Source: Streptomyces sp. ICC1 (GTDB lineage: Bacteria; Actinomycetota; Actinomycetes; Streptomycetales; Streptomycetaceae). From it: 64,000 nt of DNA. A program made the translations under genes and the position numbers. Positions 58,490 to 64,000 of the stretch are shown here, one piece after another. Below the pieces are notes generated by a model, which had not been told where the DNA came from, did not search any database, and saw nothing but the letters and a program-made list of their open reading frames with translations. The DNA lies in assembly GCF_003287935.1 (NCBI RefSeq), contig NZ_CP030287.1:8217350-8281349 (forward strand), given 5' to 3'. Within the stretch, counting starts at the first letter, position 1. Every line of letters begins with the position of its first letter.

Positions 58490-59764
58490 GGCGGAAGCGA
58501 CCAGGACCGACTGGGGACGCAGCGGGGCCAGGGGGCGCCTGGCCTCGGGGAGCAGGTCCGGCGGCCCGGCGGGCAGATCGCCCTGGCGGCCGGGTGCGTG
58601 GCGCCGGGTGAGGGGGGGGGCTGCGGTGGGGGAGAGCAGGCCGGGGAGGTCGCCGGAGGCGGCGGCGGACGCCGGCGCGGGGCGTCCCACGACGGCGCGG
58701 GCGGTGAGCGTACGGGCGAGCCCGCGCGGCCAGTGCACCTGCACCCCGTCGGCGGCCAGGGCGCGACCGGCCTCCCCGAGCAGCTCCGCGACCTCCTCGT
58801 CGGCCAGGTCCACGGAGTCGGGGACGGCCGCGCCGAGCAGCGGCGCGAGCGGACGCCAGAGGCGGGCGGCGCGGCGCAGGGCCCGGAGCGCGTCCAGACG
58901 GGCACGCGGCGGGAAGCCGGCAGCGGCGGCGCCCGCTCCGGCCCAGACGTCGGCGGCGTCCGCGACGAGCGCGGCGTCGGCGAGGCCGTGCATCTGCAGC
59001 ACGGCCCGGAAGGCGGGGGGCTCGCAGGAGGTGTCGAGGTCGATCCGGAGCGAGACGCGCACGCCCGCCTCGTGCTCGGCCGCGACCTCGGCGGCCCATT
59101 CGCGCAGCTCGGGGTGGAGTCCGGGCTCGACGGCGGCGTAGGCGGGCCCGCCGGCGGCGGCGGGCGCCGCGGGGGAGCGGGGCAGGGTGTCGGCGACGGC
59201 GTCGAGGAAGGCGCGCAGCAGCGGCTCCGGCGCGGGCAGCCGTGCCGGGCCGTCTCCGTCGGGGTCGAGGCCGGGGCCGAGCGGCACGCAGTGCGCGGCG
59301 GGAGGCATTGCGGCCGCCAGCTCCCGGACCTCCGCCAGGTCGGCGGCCTCCAGAGGGCCGAGCCGCCAGGCGTCGTACCCGGCGGGGCTCACCCCGGGCA
59401 GCAGCAGCCCGCGCGCGGCGAGGCGCAGGGCCAGCAGGGCGGCGGCGCCCCAGAAGGGCGCTGCCCCGGCCGACGCGGCGGCCCGGACCCGGGTCAGCAG
59501 CGCCACGGCGTCGGCCACCGGCAGGACGAGTGCGCTGACGGTGACGGTCCGCAGGTCCGCGGCGACGACGGTGAGCTCTTGGAGGGTGCCGGGGCCGGTG
59601 AGCCCCTGCAGCTCGTGCCGCAGCCCCTGGAGATCCGCATCCGCATCCGCATCCGCATCCGCGTCCGGATCCGGCTGCCAGAAGGCGATCCGGCCGGCAC
59701 GGGGAGGTTCCGCGGGCAGGAAGACGGCGTGGGAGCTGATGAGGCCGGAGATCGTCGAGAGCAC
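58490..59764 (-). pseudogene. N-terminal part of a SNF2-type helicase
   Basis: About 425 residues match the N-terminal region of Streptomyces SNF2-related helicases: SSHAVFLPAEPPRAGRIAFW, LRIDLDTSCEPPAFRAVLQMH, and LWRPLAPLLGAAVPDSVDLADEEVAELL followed by GVQVHWPRGL. The ATPase core, expected after another 500 residues, is absent, because the frame breaks near 58,490. GTG 59764 follows GAGG. A GCATCC hexamer repeat makes a Asp-Ala run near residue 45. Not functional as shown. Confidence 0.72.
59633..59668. repeat. Hexamer tandem repeat GCATCC
   Basis: Six near-identical hexamers, encoding alternating Asp-Ala near the start of the SNF2 fragment. Length changes would be in frame. Confidence 0.8.
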
Positions 59765-59840
59765 GCAATCCTCAAACTTGACCGGAAACGGGGCGGCCGA
59801 GATTAACCCACCCGCGAGGCCCGCAGGCCGAGGCGCCGCC

Positions 59841-59854
59841 GTGACCCAGGTCAC
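59841..59854. promoter_or_regulatory. Crp-like palindrome
   Basis: GTGACCCAGGTCAC is a 14-bp palindrome with GTGA-N6-TCAC spacing, like the site at 41804. It is 100 bp before the small membrane protein gene and 77 bp before the SNF2 start, so it may control either. Confidence 0.55.
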
Positions 59855-59953
59855 TGCGGGTTCCCCGCGTCGATCGGTCGCGCGAGTGGGAACGCGGGAG
59901 CGGGAGCACGCGTTGAGTGGGGTAGTGGCCGACGGAGAAAGAGGTGTCCGCAG

Positions 59954-60136
59954 ATGTCCACGAGCGGAAAGGTCGCGGTTGCCGGAGTAGTGGCAGCCAT
60001 CGTGCTGTTCTGGGCGGTCGGGTTCTGGGCGGGACTGCTGGTCCTGATCGGTGTGCCGACGGCCGCCTACCTGCTGTTGGACTCCTCCCAGCGTCGTAGG
60101 CTGCGGGGAATATCCAGGAAGCAGATCGGCCGCTGA
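59954..60136 (+). CDS. Small membrane protein (60 aa)
   Basis: A 60-residue protein with one or two closely spaced hydrophobic helices (VAGVVAAIVLFWAVGFWAGLLVLIGVPTAAYLLL) and a basic C-terminal tail (SQRRRLRGISRKQIGR). The positive C-terminus puts it inside the cell. No known family; ATG 59954 has AGAAAGAGG upstream. Confidence 0.75.
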   Translation: MSTSGKVAVAGVVAAIVLFWAVGFWAGLLVLIGVPTAAYLLLDSSQRRRLRGISRKQIGR

Positions 60137-60159
60137 GGCCGCCACGGGGGCAGTGATCC

Positions 60160-60714
60160 ATGAGCACGGCGAGAGCGGCGCAGGTCGCGGCGGTCAGCAG
60201 CAACGGCGTCTACTCGTTCACCAAGCCCACGCGCGAGAGCATCAGGCTCATCGAGGGACTGGGGGTCGAGGGCGACGTTCACGCGGGCGTCACGGTGAAG
60301 CACCGTTCGCGCGTGGCCCAGGACCCGACGCAGCCGAATCTGCGGCAGGTCCACCTCATCCACCGGGAGCTCTTCGAGGAGGTCGCGGAGGCGGGTCACC
60401 AGGTCGAGCCGGGCCAGCTCGGCGAGAACGTCACGACCGAGGGCATCGACCTGCTCGGCCTGCCGACCGGCACCCTGCTGCGCCTGGGCGAGGACGCCGT
60501 GGTGGAGGTGACCGGCCTGCGCAACCCGTGCCTGCAGATCGACGCCTTCCAGCACGGGCTGCTCAAGCAGGTGGTGAGCCGGGACGAGGAGGGCAACCTG
60601 CTCCGCAAGGCCGGAATCATGGGCGTGGTCCACCGGGGCGGCACCATCCGTCCCGGCGACACCATCGAGATCACGCTCCCGCCGGTCCCGCACGTCCCGC
60701 TCGACCGGGTCTGA
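60160..60714 (+). CDS. MOSC-domain protein
   Basis: A 184-residue MOSC protein. Motifs: VEGDVHAGVTVKHRSRV, the RQVHLIHRELFEEV region, GENVTTEGIDLLGL, and TGLRNPCLQIDAFQ with the conserved Cys that binds sulfur. MOSC domains carry sulfur in molybdenum-cofactor-related reactions and detoxify N-hydroxylated compounds. 23 nt after the small membrane protein gene and probably co-transcribed. Confidence 0.88.
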   Translation: MSTARAAQVAAVSSNGVYSFTKPTRESIRLIEGLGVEGDVHAGVTVKHRSRVAQDPTQPNLRQVHLIHRELFEEVAEAGHQVEPGQLGENVTTEGIDLLGLPTGTLLRLGEDAVVEVTGLRNPCLQIDAFQHGLLKQVVSRDEEGNLLRKAGIMGVVHRGGTIRPGDTIEITLPPVPHVPLDRV

Positions 60715-60890
60715 CGCGAAAGCGACGGCCCGGACCGGACCTCGATGACAGTGCGGCTCAGCATCGCGTACAGGTGACGGTGCACGTCGCACAGCACATC
60801 ACCAGGTGCAGATCCGGGGCGGTGAGGGCGGGTTCGGGGTGTCCCACATCGTGAAAGGCCGGGAGGCGGCGGCGTACGGCGCCGCGCCGG

Positions 60891-61394
60891 TCAGTAGTAG
60901 TCCCGCATCAGCACGGTCGCCCACTCGGGCTGGCGGTGGTCGCCGCGCGGGCCGAACTCCGCCATGTACGGCTTGAGATCGAGCACCGGGGTGCCCGACA
61001 CCGCGTCCAGGCCCTCCACGTGCACCTCCGGACCGTCGGCCGCCCCGGCGTCCACCTTCACGACGCGGCAGCGCGAGACGCCCAGCCGGTTCGGCCGGTT
61101 CTTGCCGCGCTGCGCGAAGATACCGACGAGCGGCCAGTCCGGATTGCCCCGCGGGTGACGCGCGCCCGTCTCGATCCTGTCCTGCGGCACCCGGTCGAAG
61201 TGGTAGACCACCTCGACGTGCGAGAAGTCCTCCAGCCCGTACAGCGCCTCGGGGCCGAACCGCTCCCGGTCCAGGCGGATCACCGCCGCCTCCCGCCCCC
61301 AGTCGTCGTCGACGACCTCCGCGCGGCCGCCGACCACCACGCCCACCGGGACCATCCCCACCGAACCCACCGGACCCACCGAACCTGCCGTCAC
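60891..61394 (-). CDS. TrmO/TsaA-like tRNA methyltransferase
   Basis: A 167-residue beta-barrel methyltransferase of the YaeB/TrmO family: GLEDFSHVEVVYHFDRV, then GIFAQRGKNRPNRLGVSRCRV (R-x-NRLG is the family mark), and VLDLKPYMAEF. TrmO methylates N6-threonylcarbamoyl-adenosine in tRNA; some members are uncharacterised. GTG 61394 follows AAGGGGGAGG; a shorter start at 61355 is possible. It is 17 nt from the stop of the upstream gene. Confidence 0.87.
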   Translation of the reverse strand: MTAGSVGPVGSVGMVPVGVVVGGRAEVVDDDWGREAAVIRLDRERFGPEALYGLEDFSHVEVVYHFDRVPQDRIETGARHPRGNPDWPLVGIFAQRGKNRPNRLGVSRCRVVKVDAGAADGPEVHVEGLDAVSGTPVLDLKPYMAEFGPRGDHRQPEWATVLMRDYY

Positions 61395-61411
61395 GGCCTC
61401 CCCCTTCGCGT

Positions 61412-62200
61412 TCAGACCGGCCGCACCGCGACGCGGTCCAGCGCGGTCAGCAGCTCCGCCAGCTCCGGGAGTTCCCCGTCCGCCTCGGGCGGGACCGCCA
61501 GGACCTCGCTCGGCTCCTCGTCCAGCAGGACGAAGGCCGCCCCGCCGGTACGGGCCACCAGCGACCAGCCGGGGCCGTCCACGCGCAGCGTGCGCGCCTC
61601 CTCGCCGGCGAAGGACGACCGGACCCGGCCCGGCGGCGGCACGGTCCGGGTGTAGCCCAGCGCCTCCTTCAGCGCCCGCGCCAGCCCCGGGTGCGAGGCG
61701 GCCGCCGCCCCACCGTCCGAGGCCACGCGCTCGCTCCAGGTCGCCCACTCGCGGGCGATCTGGTCGGCGCCCATCCGCCGCTGCACCGGCCCCCAGGCCT
61801 CGGCCGAAGGCGGTGCCAGCGGCACCCGGCCCGTACCGTCGGCGCCCTGCTCCGGATCGTGCGGCTCGGGTATGCCCGCCGTCGACACCGCGAGCTCCAG
61901 CGGCCAGCCCGCCAGCGAGACCACGATGGACCGTTCGTCGGGGGACAGGTCGTATTCCATCCCGCAGTCCCAGGAAGCGATGGCCATGGCCACGAGCGAG
62001 ACGTCGTCGACCACGACCGTCCAGCGCGCGCCCTCCTCGTCCTGGCCGAGCACCAGCCCGTACCCGGATGCCGCCGGCGGCACGCCCAGCAGCGAGCAGG
62101 CCTCGGGGAAGTCGTCACCCAGGATGCTCGGGAACTGCGCGGGGGTCAGCAGCACGGCGGTCAGCACGTACAGCGAACCGCCGTCCTCCTCGTCGGACAC
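61412..62200 (-). CDS. Hypothetical protein
   Basis: A 262-residue soluble protein. The N-terminal part (LYVLTAVLLTPAQFPSILGD and DDVSLVAMAIASWDCGMEYDL) and C-terminal beta part (WSLVARTGGAAFVLLDEEP) show no enzyme motif. The ATG start follows a stop-to-start gap of about 150 bp from the methyltransferase. Same operon as the TrmO-like gene. Confidence 0.7.
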   Translation of the reverse strand: MSDEEDGGSLYVLTAVLLTPAQFPSILGDDFPEACSLLGVPPAASGYGLVLGQDEEGARWTVVVDDVSLVAMAIASWDCGMEYDLSPDERSIVVSLAGWPLELAVSTAGIPEPHDPEQGADGTGRVPLAPPSAEAWGPVQRRMGADQIAREWATWSERVASDGGAAAASHPGLARALKEALGYTRTVPPPGRVRSSFAGEEARTLRVDGPGWSLVARTGGAAFVLLDEEPSEVLAVPPEADGELPELAELLTALDRVAVRPV

Positions 62201-62347
62201 GTGGCCTCCCGGTCGTTCTCTCGTCGGCGCACCCTAACCAGCGAGTAACCACCGCGTCGAGAGGCGGCGGGAGGAGATTTCCAGGCCCGCCACCTGCGCG
62301 GAGGGTTTGGCGCCCGCGGCGGGGAGGGCGACGTGCGACGTCCGCCC

Positions 62348-62959
62348 TCAGGCGGTGCGCACGGCCAGTGCCATGAACCGGGCGTCCTCGTCCGCGTACG
62401 AGGTCATCCGCCAGCCCGAACCGGCCAGCAGCGGGCCGAGGTTGTGCTCCGCCCGCATGTCGTCCGGGGTCAGCTCGCGGCCGTGGCGCGCCGCCAGGGC
62501 CGCGCGCCCGATCGGGTGGAACAGCGCGAGCCGCCCGTCGGGGCGAACCACGCGGGCGAGTTCGCGCAGGTTGGCCCCCGGGTCGGGCAGGTGGGCGATG
62601 AGCCCGGCGGCGAAGACCGCGTCGAGCGCCCCGTCGCGCAGCGGCAGCTGCGCCACGTCCGCGAGCAGCAGCGCGCCCTGCGCGCCCCGGCCGGCGTCCC
62701 GCGCGGCGGCCAGCATCTGAGGGGTGAGGTCGGCGCCGAGCACGGTGCCCGACGGGCCCACGGCCGCGCGCAGCGCGGTCATCGCCCGGCCGGTGCCGCA
62801 GCCCGCGTCGAGCACCCGGTTCCCGGGCCGCAGACCGAACTCGGCCACCGCCGTCTCGAAGGCGGGGCCGTCGCCGGGGAACTTGCGGTCCCAGTCGGCC
62901 GCGCGCGCTCCGAAGAACTCCTGGACGCGGGTGTGATCCTGTGTGCGGTCTTCGCTCAT
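62348..62959 (-). CDS. Class I SAM-dependent methyltransferase
   Basis: A 203-residue Rossmann methyltransferase: motif I VLDAGCGTGRAM, motif II region GADLTPQML, and DAVFAAGLIAHLPDPGANLRELARV (post-motif). Substrate unknown; close relatives methylate menaquinone/ubiquinone precursors or small metabolites. ATG 62959 is chosen because the frame upstream has no coding character. Its stop lies 147 bp from the next gene. Confidence 0.88.
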   Translation of the reverse strand: MSEDRTQDHTRVQEFFGARAADWDRKFPGDGPAFETAVAEFGLRPGNRVLDAGCGTGRAMTALRAAVGPSGTVLGADLTPQMLAAARDAGRGAQGALLLADVAQLPLRDGALDAVFAAGLIAHLPDPGANLRELARVVRPDGRLALFHPIGRAALAARHGRELTPDDMRAEHNLGPLLAGSGWRMTSYADEDARFMALAVRTA

Positions 62960-63127
62960 GTGCCCATGATCCCCCACCTCGGTCCGGGCACATGCCTGCG
63001 GAACGTGTGCAAGGTGGTACGCGGTGTGATCGCAGATGAACGTATCTCTGTCATATTCCAGCAGTTCCAGTGGCTTTCGAAATGCGCCCCTTGTTCGCGC
63101 CCTCACCCGGACTAGCGTCCCGTGGCC

Positions 63128-63961
63128 ATGGGACACCTGGACCACGCCGCCTATGGCTGGCTTACCCCCGCGCTGTCATACGTGATGGCCTGCATCGGCG
63201 CTGCCCTCGGGCTGCGCTGCACCGTCCGCGCACTCGAGGCCGCGACCGGAGCCTCCCGCCGCAACTGGCTCCTCACGGCGGCCTCGGCCATCGGGACGGG
63301 CATCTGGACGATGCACTTCGTCGCGGTGCTCGGCTTCCACGTCACCGGGACCGAGATCCGCTACAACGTGCCGCTGACCATCCTCGGGCTGCTCGTCGCC
63401 GTCGTCGTGGTCGGCGCCGGAGTGTTCGCCGTCGGCTACGGCAAGGACCGCGGCCGCGCCCTCGTCCTCGGCGGCCTCACCACCGGCCTGGGCGTCGCGA
63501 GCATGCACTACCTGGGCATGGCGGCCCTGCGCCTGCACGGATCGGTCTCCTACGACCCGCTGATGGTCGGGCTCTCCATTGCCATCGCCGTGGTCGCCGC
63601 CACCGCCGCCCTGTGGGCGGCGCTCAACATCAAGTCCCCGGTGGCCGTCGCGGTCGCCTCGCTGATCATGGGCGCCGCCGTCACCAGCATGCATTACACC
63701 GGCATGCTCGCCGTCGCCGTCCACGTCGTCCCCTCGGACGCACCGCTGCCGGGCGCGACCGCCATGCAGTTCATCTTCCCGCTCGCCGTCGGCCTCGGCT
63801 CCTACCTCTTCATCACCTCCGCGTTCGTCGCGCTCTCCCCGACCGCCGACGAACGCGCGGCCTCCGCCGCCGCTTCGGCCGACCGCCGCCTGGGGGAGCG
63901 CGGTGCGGCGGCCGCCCCGCCCACCGTGTCCGCTTCCGCCCCGTCGCCGCCGGGCCGCTGA
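63128..63961 (+). CDS. MHYT-domain integral membrane protein
   Basis: A 277-residue protein with seven membrane helices and three MHYT-type motifs: GIWTMHFVAV, VASMHYLGMAAL and VTSMHYTGMLAV. The MHYT domain is thought to sense oxygen, CO or NO through copper. No GGDEF or other output domain is fused, so a partner may be needed. ATG 63128 or GTG 63122 starts the frame. The C-terminal 45 residues are Ala/Ser-rich and probably disordered. Confidence 0.9.
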   Translation: MGHLDHAAYGWLTPALSYVMACIGAALGLRCTVRALEAATGASRRNWLLTAASAIGTGIWTMHFVAVLGFHVTGTEIRYNVPLTILGLLVAVVVVGAGVFAVGYGKDRGRALVLGGLTTGLGVASMHYLGMAALRLHGSVSYDPLMVGLSIAIAVVAATAALWAALNIKSPVAVAVASLIMGAAVTSMHYTGMLAVAVHVVPSDAPLPGATAMQFIFPLAVGLGSYLFITSAFVALSPTADERAASAAASADRRLGERGAAAAPPTVSASAPSPPGR

Positions 63962-64000
63962 GACCGGGGCGGCGGCCCGCGGAGCGCCGCCCGGCCTTCC

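Overview
The window is high-GC actinobacterial DNA and reads as Streptomyces. The genus call rests on GC-rich third codon positions, frequent GTG starts, a mycothiol-dependent formaldehyde dehydrogenase, SpoIIE/PAS/GAF phosphatases, a second-type nuoA-nuoB-nuoC start, TIGR04222 membrane proteins and large-cluster (NRPS/PKS-like) fragments. Most genes are ordinary chromosomal accessory and housekeeping genes. The window also looks like a draft assembly with several false joins: one place (24527-24560) matches an Illumina Nextera transposase adapter at 32 of 34 bases, another (41531-41564) matches the second Nextera adapter closely, and genes are cut off at these and other points.

Layout. 1-5.2 kb: a VOC protein, a HEAT/LRV-repeat protein, and a three-gene cobalamin-type ABC importer (binding protein, permease, ATPase, each pair overlapping by 4 nt) behind a cobalamin riboswitch. 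5.2-9.8 kb: a two-gene membrane-protein operon, tRNA-Trp(CCA) with a strong hairpin, an ankyrin protein, a cut-off DhbE/EntE-like ligase and a beta-propeller protein. 9.8-13 kb: a translationally coupled pair of PfkB-family kinases, each fused to a C-terminal CAP12/STING-type TIR domain; one TIR keeps the catalytic glutamate (E466), the other has glutamine (Q458). This is the best candidate for an undescribed system. 13-19 kb: enoyl-CoA hydratase, PIG-L deacetylase, MBL-fold hydrolase, S33 hydrolase, a MITE-like element, S-(hydroxymethyl)mycothiol dehydrogenase, and a LuxR/LysR chimera. 19-25 kb: PAS-GAF-SpoIIE-HATPase regulator, a phosphopantetheinyl transferase and an ACP-oxoamine synthase didomain protein (end of a biosynthetic cluster), then an adapter scar and a decapitated polysaccharide deacetylase.

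25-30 kb: Pth2-like protein, then a coupled DUF692/MNIO enzyme and TIGR04222 membrane protein with a Cys/Ser/Gly tail, plus a second TIGR04222 protein; the MNIO-Cys-tail pairing suggests a peptide-modification system. 30-38.5 kb: fragments, rhodanese, FdhF-like molybdopterin oxidoreductase, AAA+/VWA pair, hotdog fragment, SDR and a divergent TetR regulator with three operators, SRPBCC protein. 38.6-47.2 kb: secreted S33 peptidase, DUF4142 protein, M6 metalloprotease behind a Crp-like site, MDR dehydrogenase, RidA, a MITE-like element that ends a broken xanthine-dehydrogenase-type operon, and a PucR regulator lacking its HTH. 47.2-53.5 kb: partial NRPS (C-A-PCP), sensor kinase divergent from nuoA-nuoB-nuoC, with nuoC fused in frame to a DnaQ-like exonuclease. 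53.5-64 kb: DUF2867, phosphotransferase, macrolide glycosyltransferase-DUF1697 pair, SMI1/KNR4 protein, protease and SNF2 fragments, small membrane protein, MOSC, TrmO-like, methyltransferase and MHYT-domain genes.

All family calls come from reading motifs in the translations; no database search was run.
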